Shown in pieces: positions 1 to 9,434 of a DNA stretch of 64,000 nucleotides. Position numbers and translations under genes: made by a program. Location: assembly GCA_046154185.1 (NCBI GenBank), contig JBJXGE010000029.1:1-64000 (forward strand), written 5' to 3'. Numbering within the stretch: the stretch's first letter is position 1; each line of letters starts with the position of its first letter. Below the pieces are notes generated by a model. The model searched no databases. It was not told where the DNA came from and worked only from the letters and a program-made list of their open reading frames with translations. This DNA comes from JBJXGE01 sp046154185 (lineage in GTDB: Bacteria > Planctomycetota > UBA8108 > UBA1146 > JAJFFE01).

Positions 1-1
1 T

Positions 2-2959
2 ACGATGAACCCCGCCGATGGCTCATTCGCACGTAGTTTCGCCGAAGGCCACGTCTCGTACTTCACGCCGCAGGGACGCGTCGTCGCTGCGCACGATTCG
101 TTTGGCGCCGTGACGACGTTTGGCTACGCCGGCAATTTGTTGACGAGCGTGACCTCGCCGACTGGTTTCGTCTTCACGCTCGCATATCAAAGCGGCCGCC
201 TTGCGAGCATCACGGACTCAGCGGGTCGCACCACGCTCTTTCAAGTCAATGCCGCCGGCAACTTGATCTCGACGACGGATACCGAAGGAACGCCGCACAC
301 GTTCGCCTACGACGCGGATCACCTCATGGTGAGTCAGACTGGGCCGCGCGGCGAGCGTTCAGAGTATGACTATTCGAACGGCCGCGTCGTTGCGGCCCGC
401 TCCTTCGACACCGATGGCACGACGATCTTGCGCGAGCGCTTCTATTCGCCGAGCGTGTTGCGCGGCGAAGCCGGCGCGGCGATCGCAGCGGGACAAGGGA
501 CGATCCTCAATCCCATTCCGGTGGTGCCAGACAACACGGACATCGTCATTGACGGGCGCGGCGTCGTGCACGAGCACGAGATCGATGGTTTCGGCAATAC
601 GATTCGCGTGGAAGACGGCTTCGGCCAGACCAGTTTTACCTTTGACGATTTGCGTCGCATGACGAGTCGGACGCGGCCGAACGGCTGGCGCAGCGAGTAC
701 AGCTATGACGCGGCGGGACACGTCATCCAAGTGCGCGACCGCAACCCGAGCGGCGTGCTCTACGCGACGACGTCGCTCGAGTACAACGGGACCGGCGGAC
801 GGCTCAGTCGCGAAGTGGATGCGGAGGGCAAGCAGCGCACGTTTGACTATGACACACTGGGCCGACTCATTCGCACGACCGACGCCCTCGGTGACGAGAT
901 CGTGTTCTGGTACGAGAATCCGCTGCATCCGTCGTTGCCCACGCGCCTCGATCGCGAGGGCGTGAGCGTCACGATGGCTTACGATGCGCACGGCAACATG
1001 CTCACCGTGACGGACCCGCTCGGTCACGTCACGGCCTACAATCACAACACCGCGACCGGAATGCTGCAGTCGGTGACGACGCCGGAGAGCCACACTGTGG
1101 CGCTTGCGTATGATCTCATGAACCGCGTCGCTTCGATCACCGGCGGCGCCGACGGCGACCTCGCTTTCAGCTACACGGATCTCAGTTGTGCTTGCGAGAT
1201 TGAGCAAGTTGTCACGGTGAGTCTCGATGCCGGTGGCCAACTGACGCACCAATACGATGGATTGGGTCGGTTGTTAGCGCAGACCGATCCGCTCGGGCTC
1301 ACGGAGCTGTTCTTCTATGACGCGGAAGACGGACTGATCGAGCACCGCAATCGGGCGATGCAAACGACGCTGTATACGCTCGACGGCGCAGGTCGAGTGA
1401 TCGCGAAGAGCGACTCGGCCGGCGGGGTCGAGTTGTTTGAGTTTGATGCGTTGGGCGCCTTGTCGTATGCGCAGAACAGTCAGGTGACCGTGAGTTTCAC
1501 GAACGACTTCCTCGGTCGGCCGACGACGGCGGAGACCACCATCGACTACTCGGGTGGCACGATCGTGACGCCGCCGATCACTCGCCAAGTGAGCTACACC
1601 TACAATCGCACGGGTGATCGACTGACGATGACCGACGCGTTTGGCACCCAGAGCTACCAGTACGACGACTTGCATCGACTCGTCGGCAGCACGGACGCCT
1701 TTGGGCAGGCCTATACCTTCGGCCACGACAGTCTAGGCCGCCGCAGCGCCATCACGCGCGCGAACGGCGTGATTACGCAGTTCAGCTATGACGCCGCAAG
1801 CCAGCTCACGCAAGTTGCGCACCAGAGTTCGGTACTCGTCACGTTGTTGGCGGATCTTTACACGCTCTACGACGACGACGGCGCGCTCGCCACGAGTAGC
1901 GTGCTCACTAACGGCGTCGCGGTCAATTGGAGCTTTCTCTACGACGCGCGCCAGCGGCTGGATGCCGCCACGAGTTCGGTCGCATTCGGCGATGCGCAAG
2001 TGAGCGTGGCTGCGACGTACGACGCCGCCAATCGAGTGATTGCTGATTCCACATTCACGTACACGCACGATCTCGACGGGCGGATGACTTCTCGCACGCG
2101 CACGGCTTCCGGCGTCACCGACGTGTTCGAATACAACATCGACGGCCGAATCAACGCGCTGCGACAAACTCGGATCGTCAGCGGCAGTCCAGTCGTCATG
2201 CTGGACGTTGAGTACATCTACGACGCCCTCGGTCGTCGCACGGCGAAGGTCGTGAACGGCGTCCGCTCGGCCTACATCTACGACGGCTCCCGCATCACGG
2301 AAGAGCTGGACCCGCGCGGCGTCGCGCGTCGCGTCTACGTTCACGGCCTCGCCGACGACGAGCCGCTGGCGGTTGTCGATCTCGTGACCGACGAGAAGTA
2401 CTACTACCATCAAGACCGACTCGGCAACGTGCGCGGCTTGACGAACTCGACCGGCGCGTTAGTGCAGGCGTATCAGTACGACTCATTCGGCGCGATGGTG
2501 ACAGAACTCGTGCCGGCGCTCTATCAGCCGTTTGGATTCTTGGGTCGTGAGCGCGATCGAGAAAGCGGGCTGTATTCGCTGCGCGCTCGTTATTACGCGC
2601 CGGAACTCGGTAGGTTTACGAGCGAGGATCCGCTCGACCTCGAGGGCAGCGATAACTTCTACGCGTACGGTCACAATGACCCGGTCAATCGCAGCGATCC
2701 AAGTGGCGAACAGAGTTTCAAGATCTCAAAACTCAGGCTTGGCACGGGGTGGGACTTGACGCTCATCAAGATCCCGAAACCGCGACCGCCTCTCATCCCT
2801 TGGAAACCGAAATACCCACCCGTGAAGACACCGCCGTGGAAGGGCTGCTGGTCCATTCGCGCATGCGGTGGCGGCAGCACGTGCAAAGAGCTGGGACTCG
2901 GTCTCGGCTTTCAAAAGGAAGAAGCGCGGCGGCCCTGCGTCTTCAAACTGGCAAACTGA
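2..2959 (+). CDS. RHS/YD-repeat protein, 5' truncated by window start
   Basis: The frame is open to the first base of the window, so the first ATG (position 5) is probably internal and the N-terminus is missing. The visible 984 residues are almost entirely YD repeats of the type G-x-x-x-x-F/Y-x-Y-D-x-x-G-R, ending in the RHS core hallmark (RARYYAPELGRF, then an N-D-P...D-P-S-G motif near residues 893-898). RHS proteins form a closed beta-shell that encapsulates a C-terminal polypeptide, often a toxin. Here the tail after the core is only about 85 residues, rich in proline and then in glycine and cysteine (four Cys), and matches no toxin fold I recognise. A short Cys motif (SCACE) lies in mid-protein. 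No immunity-like gene follows; the next gene starts 19 bp downstream. The family call is firm. Function as toxin, adhesin or cell-surface protein is open. Confidence 0.9.
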   Translation, partial: TMNPADGSFARSFAEGHVSYFTPQGRVVAAHDSFGAVTTFGYAGNLLTSVTSPTGFVFTLAYQSGRLASITDSAGRTTLFQVNAAGNLISTTDTEGTPHTFAYDADHLMVSQTGPRGERSEYDYSNGRVVAARSFDTDGTTILRERFYSPSVLRGEAGAAIAAGQGTILNPIPVVPDNTDIVIDGRGVVHEHEIDGFGNTIRVEDGFGQTSFTFDDLRRMTSRTRPNGWRSEYSYDAAGHVIQVRDRNPSGVLYATTSLEYNGTGGRLSREVDAEGKQRTFDYDTLGRLIRTTDALGDEIVFWYENPLHPSLPTRLDREGVSVTMAYDAHGNMLTVTDPLGHVTAYNHNTATGMLQSVTTPESHTVALAYDLMNRVASITGGADGDLAFSYTDLSCACEIEQVVTVSLDAGGQLTHQYDGLGRLLAQTDPLGLTELFFYDAEDGLIEHRNRAMQTTLYTLDGAGRVIAKSDSAGGVELFEFDALGALSYAQNSQVTVSFTNDFLGRPTTAETTIDYSGGTIVTPPITRQVSYTYNRTGDRLTMTDAFGTQSYQYDDLHRLVGSTDAFGQAYTFGHDSLGRRSAITRANGVITQFSYDAASQLTQVAHQSSVLVTLLADLYTLYDDDGALATSSVLTNGVAVNWSFLYDARQRLDAATSSVAFGDAQVSVAATYDAANRVIADSTFTYTHDLDGRMTSRTRTASGVTDVFEYNIDGRINALRQTRIVSGSPVVMLDVEYIYDALGRRTAKVVNGVRSAYIYDGSRITEELDPRGVARRVYVHGLADDEPLAVVDLVTDEKYYYHQDRLGNVRGLTNSTGALVQAYQYDSFGAMVTELVPALYQPFGFLGRERDRESGLYSLRARYYAPELGRFTSEDPLDLEGSDNFYAYGHNDPVNRSDPSGEQSFKISKLRLGTGWDLTLIKIPKPRPPLIPWKPKYPPVKTPPWKGCWSIRACGGGSTCKELGLGLGFQKEEARRPCVFKLAN

Positions 2960-2978
2960 AAGTCAACGAGGAGAACAC

Positions 2979-5900
2979 ATGGACAGCACCACGAATATGT
3001 CTCGGCCCTCCGGGCGGCGTGTGGCCGCGCTCTTTGCCGTGGCCGTGCTCTTCACGTTGCGCGGATTTGTTGCGGCGCAGTCGACTGCCGGCTTCGACTT
3101 TGATCTCAACGGCAATCGCACCGCGGCGAGCAGTCAAATTCGTTTCACGTCGGTCGGCGGCTTCAGCTTTGAGCCCAATCGCGCGGTGCCGGGCGACCGC
3201 ATCAACATTTACGGTCGGAATTTTCCGATTGCGGCGCCGAGTCTCTACTCCGTGAGTTTCGCGGGCGGACTCGGCACGGTCGTCAGTGTTGCTGAGCGCG
3301 TGATCGCCGTCGACATTCCCATCACCGCAGCGCAGGGCGATGTCGTGCTCACCTTGCCGGATGGGACGCAGATCACCCTCGGAACTTTGTACTTGCAAGG
3401 TTTGATCATTACGCCGCCGGTCGTGGATCTGGCGTACGGCGGAATGCAGCAATTCTCCGCGCAGATCTTCGGCGCGCCCGGTGGCACGATTACTTGGGCC
3501 GTCGAGTCCATCACGGCCGGCGCGAGCGCGGGCTCGATCAGTGCGAGCGGACTCTATACGGCGCCGAGCGCGGCGACGGGTGCGTTTCCCGTTTTAGTGA
3601 AGGCGACGAGCCCCGACCTCGGGCAAACTGCCTATGCGCTCGTGCGCGGCTTGTGTGCCAGCACCGCGCCCATTGGTTACTCGACGCTCACCGCGGGGAG
3701 TTTCAGTGCTGGTTTCGAGCGCGATTGCTATGAGTTCACGGCGAATGCCGGACAACTCATCAGCGCGAGTTACTTCGGCACGCCGTCCGCGCGGCGCTTT
3801 CGCGTCCTGAATAACGCGGGTTATCCGCTCGCCGTCGCGGGACCGGGCACGAGCTTGTGCATGCCGAGTGTCCTATTGCCAGTGAGCGGCACTTATCGAC
3901 TCGAAGTCGAAGCCGCGTCTGGTCAGAGCGGCAGCTATCAAGTGTGGGTCGCGATGCAATCCGATCAAGCGCCAGGGCGGTGGCTGCATCCAGGAGACGG
4001 ATCGTGGCATGAAGCGAGCAAGTGGTCGGGCGGTGTCGTGCCCGGTTCGGGTGTCGCGGTTTTGATTCCAGACTATCCGGGCACACCGACCATCACGGTG
4101 AGTCAGAGCAATCCGAGTTGCGCGTCGATCGTCAATCATGAACTTCTTCGCTTACAGGCGAGCACCTTGACGGTGGCGGGGAATATCGTGGCGAATGGGG
4201 GCGTGACTTTGGCGGGCGGAACCCTGATCGGCGCCACCGTGCAGCCGGGCGCCGGCGGCCAAGGAGTGACCGCGACGAGTTCGGGTGGCACGCTCAATGG
4301 CGTGACGCTCGTCGCACCCGTTTCGATTCCGGCCGGAGCGAGTATCACGTCGACGAATGGCCTCACGCTCGCGGGCGCCACGATAACGCTCGGGTCCGCG
4401 CCAGTTGGTCACAGCCACTTGTACTTTAGCGGTACACAGACGCTCGGCGGCAGTGGTGAGATCGTGATGCAGGAGCACGCGGTCTACACGCGCTATCTTG
4501 CATTGCTGGGGACTGGAACTTCGCTGACGATCGTGCCTGGCATCACCGTGCGCGGCGCCAGTGGGGAATTCTCCGCCACCGGCGCGCAGAATTTTTATTG
4601 TCTCGGCACGATTCGTTCGGAAGTCGCTGGCCGGACGATCACGCTACAGCGCGTCCAGAACTCGGGACTCATCAGCGCGATCAACGGCAGCACTATTCAG
4701 TTCGCCGGCAACTGGTCGAATGCCGGCACGATTTCGCAGATTGCCAGCACGGTCAATCTCGGCGGCAACTTCACGTTGTCGGGATTCGGCTCGTTCACAC
4801 GCAGCGGCGGCACGGTGAACTTGACCGGCAATCTCAACCTCGGCGGTGGAACGCGGACCTTTGATACGACGAGCGGATCCTGGAATTTCGTGGGTGGCAC
4901 GGTTCAGAACGGCACACTGTCGGGAACCTCCGGGCAGGGACTGGTCGCCACAAGCTCCGGCGGAACGTTGACGAACATGACGCTGGCCGGCGCCGTACTC
5001 ACGATTCCCGCCGGGACGGATGTGACTGCCACGGGTGGCCTGACGTTAGCCGGCGGAACGGTGACGATGGGTTCCGCGCTGAATGGTCACTGCTACTTGT
5101 ACTTCAACGGCACGCAAACGCTCGGCGGCACGGGGGAGATCGTGATGCTGGAACATCCCGTCTATACGCGCTACCTGTGGTTACTGGGGGCGACGACGGC
5201 GCTGACGATCGGCTCCGGCGTCTCGGTGCGCGGGGGCGATGGTCAGCTCAATGCGACGACCGGTCAGAGTTTCATCAACCAAGGGACCATCCGTTCCGAC
5301 GTCGCGACGCAAGTCATGACGATCGAGCGCGTGCAAAATGCTGGGCTCATCGACGCGGTCAACGGCAGCACGACGACATTGGCGGGCGCCTGGGCGAGTT
5401 CGGGCACGATCTCGGAAACGAATAGCACGATCAATCTCGGCGGCTCTTTCGCGCTCGCGTCCTTCGGCACTTTCGTGCGCACGGGCGGTACCGTGAACGT
5501 CACCGGCACGCTCGACCTCGGCGGCGGAACGCGGACGTTCAACGCTGCGAGTGGATCCTGGAATCTCGTCGGCGGCGCCATTCTCAACGGCACACTCTCG
5601 GGAACGGCGGGGCAAGGGCTGATCGCTACGGGCTCGGGTGGAACGCTCACAAATATGACATTGGCCGGGGCGGTCCTGACGATTCCGGCCGCGTCCGACG
5701 TGACGTCGACCAGTGGTCTGACTTTGTCCGGCGGCACGGTGACATTGGGCTCGGCGCCGAACGGTCACAGTTACTTCTACTTCAACGGCACGCAAACGCT
5801 CGGCGGCACCGGTGAGATCGTGCTGCTGGAGCACCCGGTTTATACGCGCTACCTGTGGCTGCAGGGCGCCACGACAGCGCTGACGATTGGATCGGGCGTG

Positions 5901-8900
5901 ACGGTGCGCGGCGGCGATGGGCAACTCAACGCGACGACTGGTCAGAGTTTCATCAATCAAGGGACCCTACGCTCCGACGTCGCCACGCAGGCCATGACCG
6001 TTCAGCGCGTGCAGAACGCGGGACTCATCGACGCGATCAACGGCAGCACCATGAATCTCGCCGATACCTGGTCGAGCTCCGGAACGATCTCGGAGACGAA
6101 TAGCACCATCAACCTCGGCGGCAGTTTCACGCTCGCGACCTTCGGCACTTTCGTGCGCAGCGGCGGCAGCGTGAACGTCACCGGAACCTTCAACCTTGGC
6201 GGCGGCACGCGCGCGTTCGACGCGGCGACGGGTTCCTGGAACCTGGTCGGCGGCACGATTCAAGGCGGCACGCTGTCGGGCGCTGCGGGGCAGGGTCTCA
6301 TCGCGACCGGCTCCGGCGGAACGCTGGCGAGCATGACGTTGGCGGGTGCGTCCGCCCTCTCCATCCCCGCCGCGAGTGACATTATCTCGACGGGCGGTCT
6401 CACGCTCTCGGGTGCGACGGTGACGCTCGGCTCGGCGCCGAATGGTCACAGTTACTTGTACTTCAGCGGCACGCAAACGCTCGGTGGCACCGGTGAGATC
6501 GTGATGCTGGATCACCCGGTGTATACGCGCTACTTGTGGCTGCAGGGCGCATCGACCGCGCTGACGATTGGGCCGGGTGTGACGGTGCGCGGAGGCGATG
6601 GTCAACTCAATGCGACGACTGGTCAAAGCTTTATCAATCAAGGGACCCTACGCTCCGACATCGCCACGCAGGCCATGACCGTTCAGCGCGTGCAGAACGC
6701 GGGACTCATCGACGCGATCAATGGCAGCACCATGAATCTCGCCGACGCGTGGACTAGCTCCGGGACGATCTCGGAAACGAACAGCACCATCAACCTCGGC
6801 GGCAGTTTCACGCTCGCGGCGTTTGGCACGTTCGTGCGGAGTGGCGGCAGCGTGAACGTCACCGGCACTTTCAATCTCGGCGGTGGCACGCGCGCGTTCG
6901 ACGCGGCGACGGGTTCCTGGAATCTGGTCGGCGGCACAATTCAAAGCGGCACGCTGTCGGGCGCAGCGGGGCAGGGTCTCATCGCGACCGGCTCCGGCGG
7001 AACGCTGGCGAACATGACGTTGGCGGGTGCGTTCGCCCTCTCCATCCCCGCCGCGAGTGACCTCATCTCGACGGGCGGTCTCACGCTCTCGGGTGCGACG
7101 GTGACGCTCGGCTCGGCGCCGAACGGTCACAGTTACTTGTACTTCAGCGGCACGCAAACGCTCGGCGGCACGGGTGAGATCGTGCTGCTGGATCACCCGG
7201 TGTATACGCGCTACTTGTGGCTGCAGGGAGCATCGACCGCGCTGACGATTGGGCCGGGTGTGACGGTGCGCGGTGGCGATGGACAACTCACTGCATCGAC
7301 GGGTCAAAGTTTCATCAATCAAGGGACCCTGCGCTCCGACGTCGCCACGCAGGCCATGACCGTTCAGCGCGTGCAGAACGCGGGACTCATCGATGCGATC
7401 AACGGCAGCACCATGAATCTCGCCGATACCTGGTCGAGCTCCGGAACGATCTCGGAGACGAACAGCACCATCAACCTCGGCGGTAGCTTCACGCTCGCGA
7501 CCTTCGGCACTTTCGTGCGGAGTGGCGGCAGCGTGAACGTCACCGGCACCTTCAACCTTGGCGGCGGCACGCGCGCGTTCGACGCGGCGACGGGTTCCTG
7601 GAACCTGGTCGGCGGCACGATCCAAAGCGGCACGCTGTCGGGCGCTGCGGGACAGGGTCTCATCGCGACCGGCTCCGGCGGAACGCTGGCGAGCATGACG
7701 TTGGCGGGTGCGTCCGCCCTCTCCATCCCCGCCTCGAGTGACGTCACGTCGACGGGCGGTCTCACGCTCTCGGGTGCGACGGTGACGCTTGGCTCGGCGC
7801 CGAATGGTCACAGTTACTTGTACTTCAACGGCACGCAAACGCTCGGCGGTACGGGTGAGATTGTGCTGCTGGATCACCCGATCTATACGCGCTACTTGTG
7901 GCTGCAGGGCGCATCGACGGCGCTGACGATCGGACCGGGTGTGACCGTGCGCGGCGGCGATGCGCAACTCACGGCGTCGACCGGACAGAGTTTCATCAAC
8001 CAGGGAACGATTCGCTCCGATATTGCGACCCAAGTGATGACGATCGAGCGACTGCAGAATTCTGGACTCGTGGACGCGATCAACGGCAGCACGACGACAC
8101 TCACCGGGCCGTGGTCTAGTTCCGGCACGCTCTCCGAGAATGCCAGCACTCTCAATCTCGGCGGCACGTTCTCGCTCGCCGGGCTTGGCACGATCACGCG
8201 CACGGGCGGCGCCATCAACATCACCGGCGCCCTCGACCTTGGCGGCGGCACGCGAACTTTCAATGCGGCAAGCGGTTCTTGGAATCTTGCCGGCGGAACG
8301 ATTTCCAATGGCACGTTGTCGGGCGCGACCGGGCAAGGGCTCATCGCCACCGGCTCGGGCGGCACGCTCGCGAGTATGACGCTCGCGGGCGCATCCGCGC
8401 TCGCGATCCCGTCCTCGGCCGACGTCACTTCGACTGGCGGTCTGACGCTGTCAGCTGCGACTGTGACGCTCGGCTCTGCGCCAACTGGTCATAGTTACTT
8501 GTACTTCAGCGGTACGCAAACTCTCGGTGGTACGGGTGAAGTCGTGTTGCTCGAGCATCCGATTTACACGCGCTATTTGTGGCTCCAAGGCGCGTCCACG
8601 GCACTCACGATCGCGACGGGCGTCACCGTGCGCGGCGCCGACGGTCAACTCAGCGCGACGACGGGGCAGAGTTTTCTCAACCAAGGGACAGTGCGATCCG
8701 AAGTCGCCGGACAATCGATCGCGATCGCGAACTTGACGAACGCTGCGAGCGGTCTCTTGCAGTTGGTGAATGACGGCGACATGAGCTCGACCGGCACGTT
8801 TTCGAACGCCGGCAGTGTGACGATCGGCGCCAGCAGTGCGTTCACGCGGACCGGCGCCTACACGCAAACCGCCGGTTCGACGACCTTGACGAGCGGAACT

Positions 8901-9314
8901 CTCAGCGCGGTTTCGAATACGATCGATCTGCAGGGCGGCGTGCTCGCCGGCAACGGCACGGTCATCGGAGCCGTCTTGAACGCGGCGCAAGTTGCGCCAG
9001 GCGGCGGTTCGCTGGGCGACTTGTCCATCACCGGAACGTACTCACAAACTTCCGCCGGGACGCTCGCGCTCAACTTGAATGGCACGGGCGCCGGTCAGTT
9101 CGATCGCCTACTCGTCTCCGGCGCCGCGACGCTCGCGGGTACTTTGCAGGCCGCGTTCGGTTTCACGCCGTCAGTCGGCAACATGTTCACGTTTTTGACG
9201 TATTCGAGCGCGGGCGGCACGACGTTCACGACGATCGCGCCAACCGGACTCGGCGGCGGGCAATCCGCGGTCGTCAACTACGGTGGAACGTCGGCGACTC
9301 TGCAGGTGCAGTAA
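2979..9314 (+). CDS. giant exported repeat protein (IPT/TIG-like, Ig-like, seven 227-residue repeats)
   Basis: 2111 residues from the ATG at 2979. I prefer this start over an upstream in-frame one at 2868 because a purine-rich GAGGAG lies about 5 bases ahead and a signal peptide begins here (basic start, hydrophobic core, Ala-Ala-Gln near residue 34). Order of parts: IPT/TIG-like segment (about 45-140, with the phrase PGDRINIYGRNF), Ig-like segment (about 150-225), a cysteine-bearing domain (about 225-330), a G8-like stretch (GDGSWHEASKWSGG, about 345), then seven tandem repeats of 226-227 residues (about 427-1920), and a C-terminal block ending in a G/T/S-rich beta region. The repeats are rich in Gly, Thr, Ser and Asn and resemble beta-helix or passenger-type adhesins. 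No LPXTG, lipobox or autotransporter barrel is obvious. Likely a secreted or surface beta-solenoid; substrate or partner unknown. Confidence 0.85.
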   Translation: MDSTTNMSRPSGRRVAALFAVAVLFTLRGFVAAQSTAGFDFDLNGNRTAASSQIRFTSVGGFSFEPNRAVPGDRINIYGRNFPIAAPSLYSVSFAGGLGTVVSVAERVIAVDIPITAAQGDVVLTLPDGTQITLGTLYLQGLIITPPVVDLAYGGMQQFSAQIFGAPGGTITWAVESITAGASAGSISASGLYTAPSAATGAFPVLVKATSPDLGQTAYALVRGLCASTAPIGYSTLTAGSFSAGFERDCYEFTANAGQLISASYFGTPSARRFRVLNNAGYPLAVAGPGTSLCMPSVLLPVSGTYRLEVEAASGQSGSYQVWVAMQSDQAPGRWLHPGDGSWHEASKWSGGVVPGSGVAVLIPDYPGTPTITVSQSNPSCASIVNHELLRLQASTLTVAGNIVANGGVTLAGGTLIGATVQPGAGGQGVTATSSGGTLNGVTLVAPVSIPAGASITSTNGLTLAGATITLGSAPVGHSHLYFSGTQTLGGSGEIVMQEHAVYTRYLALLGTGTSLTIVPGITVRGASGEFSATGAQNFYCLGTIRSEVAGRTITLQRVQNSGLISAINGSTIQFAGNWSNAGTISQIASTVNLGGNFTLSGFGSFTRSGGTVNLTGNLNLGGGTRTFDTTSGSWNFVGGTVQNGTLSGTSGQGLVATSSGGTLTNMTLAGAVLTIPAGTDVTATGGLTLAGGTVTMGSALNGHCYLYFNGTQTLGGTGEIVMLEHPVYTRYLWLLGATTALTIGSGVSVRGGDGQLNATTGQSFINQGTIRSDVATQVMTIERVQNAGLIDAVNGSTTTLAGAWASSGTISETNSTINLGGSFALASFGTFVRTGGTVNVTGTLDLGGGTRTFNAASGSWNLVGGAILNGTLSGTAGQGLIATGSGGTLTNMTLAGAVLTIPAASDVTSTSGLTLSGGTVTLGSAPNGHSYFYFNGTQTLGGTGEIVLLEHPVYTRYLWLQGATTALTIGSGVTVRGGDGQLNATTGQSFINQGTLRSDVATQAMTVQRVQNAGLIDAINGSTMNLADTWSSSGTISETNSTINLGGSFTLATFGTFVRSGGSVNVTGTFNLGGGTRAFDAATGSWNLVGGTIQGGTLSGAAGQGLIATGSGGTLASMTLAGASALSIPAASDIISTGGLTLSGATVTLGSAPNGHSYLYFSGTQTLGGTGEIVMLDHPVYTRYLWLQGASTALTIGPGVTVRGGDGQLNATTGQSFINQGTLRSDIATQAMTVQRVQNAGLIDAINGSTMNLADAWTSSGTISETNSTINLGGSFTLAAFGTFVRSGGSVNVTGTFNLGGGTRAFDAATGSWNLVGGTIQSGTLSGAAGQGLIATGSGGTLANMTLAGAFALSIPAASDLISTGGLTLSGATVTLGSAPNGHSYLYFSGTQTLGGTGEIVLLDHPVYTRYLWLQGASTALTIGPGVTVRGGDGQLTASTGQSFINQGTLRSDVATQAMTVQRVQNAGLIDAINGSTMNLADTWSSSGTISETNSTINLGGSFTLATFGTFVRSGGSVNVTGTFNLGGGTRAFDAATGSWNLVGGTIQSGTLSGAAGQGLIATGSGGTLASMTLAGASALSIPASSDVTSTGGLTLSGATVTLGSAPNGHSYLYFNGTQTLGGTGEIVLLDHPIYTRYLWLQGASTALTIGPGVTVRGGDAQLTASTGQSFINQGTIRSDIATQVMTIERLQNSGLVDAINGSTTTLTGPWSSSGTLSENASTLNLGGTFSLAGLGTITRTGGAINITGALDLGGGTRTFNAASGSWNLAGGTISNGTLSGATGQGLIATGSGGTLASMTLAGASALAIPSSADVTSTGGLTLSAATVTLGSAPTGHSYLYFSGTQTLGGTGEVVLLEHPIYTRYLWLQGASTALTIATGVTVRGADGQLSATTGQSFLNQGTVRSEVAGQSIAIANLTNAASGLLQLVNDGDMSSTGTFSNAGSVTIGASSAFTRTGAYTQTAGSTTLTSGTLSAVSNTIDLQGGVLAGNGTVIGAVLNAAQVAPGGGSLGDLSITGTYSQTSAGTLALNLNGTGAGQFDRLLVSGAATLAGTLQAAFGFTPSVGNMFTFLTYSSAGGTTFTTIAPTGLGGGQSAVVNYGGTSATLQVQ
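4257..8730 (+). repeat. seven in-frame tandem repeats, period 675-681 bp
   Basis: Anchoring on the recurring Gly-Gln-Gly codons, copies start at 4257, 4932, 5610, 6288, 6969, 7650 and 8331. The spacings are 675, 678, 678, 681, 681 and 681 bp, all multiples of three. The step from 226 to 227 residues comes from one extra residue where GAVLTIP becomes GASALSIP. Copies 4, 5 and 6 are nearly identical at the nucleotide level, while the first and last are more divergent. This pattern fits recent expansion or gene conversion in the middle of the array. The last copy decays after about 8730. Confidence 0.9.
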
Positions 9315-9373
9315 GCGCTGAGTGCGTGCGCGATACTTCCGACTTGTTATTCCGCCGCGCCTGTGCGATGGAA

Positions 9374-9416
9374 GCGCGAGTGACCGTGGTAGCTCCACGG
9401 GCTCGACCACTCGCGC
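9374..9416. other. inverted repeat between genes
   Basis: GCGCGAGTG (9374-9382) is complementary to CACTCGCGC (9408-9416), and inside it CCGTGG (9384-9389) pairs with CCACGG (9395-9400). The structure lies in the 120-bp gap between the repeat protein and the next gene. There is no T-run after it, so it is not a canonical intrinsic terminator. It could be a processing or mRNA-stabilising hairpin, or a Rho-coupled 3' end. Confidence 0.4.
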
Positions 9417-9434
9417 GCAGGAAGCGACGGCATC

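Noticed and set aside
359..1252. Minus-strand open frame of 297 codons inside the RHS gene
   Set aside because: Antisense to clear YD repeats; composition dominated by Arg, Ala, Val and His and no recognisable domain.
6648..8336. Minus-strand open frame of 562 codons inside the repeat array
   Set aside because: It is the antisense shadow of the Gly/Thr-rich repeats, extremely rich in Arg and Ala, and repeats with the same period as the plus-strand protein. No start signal or motif.
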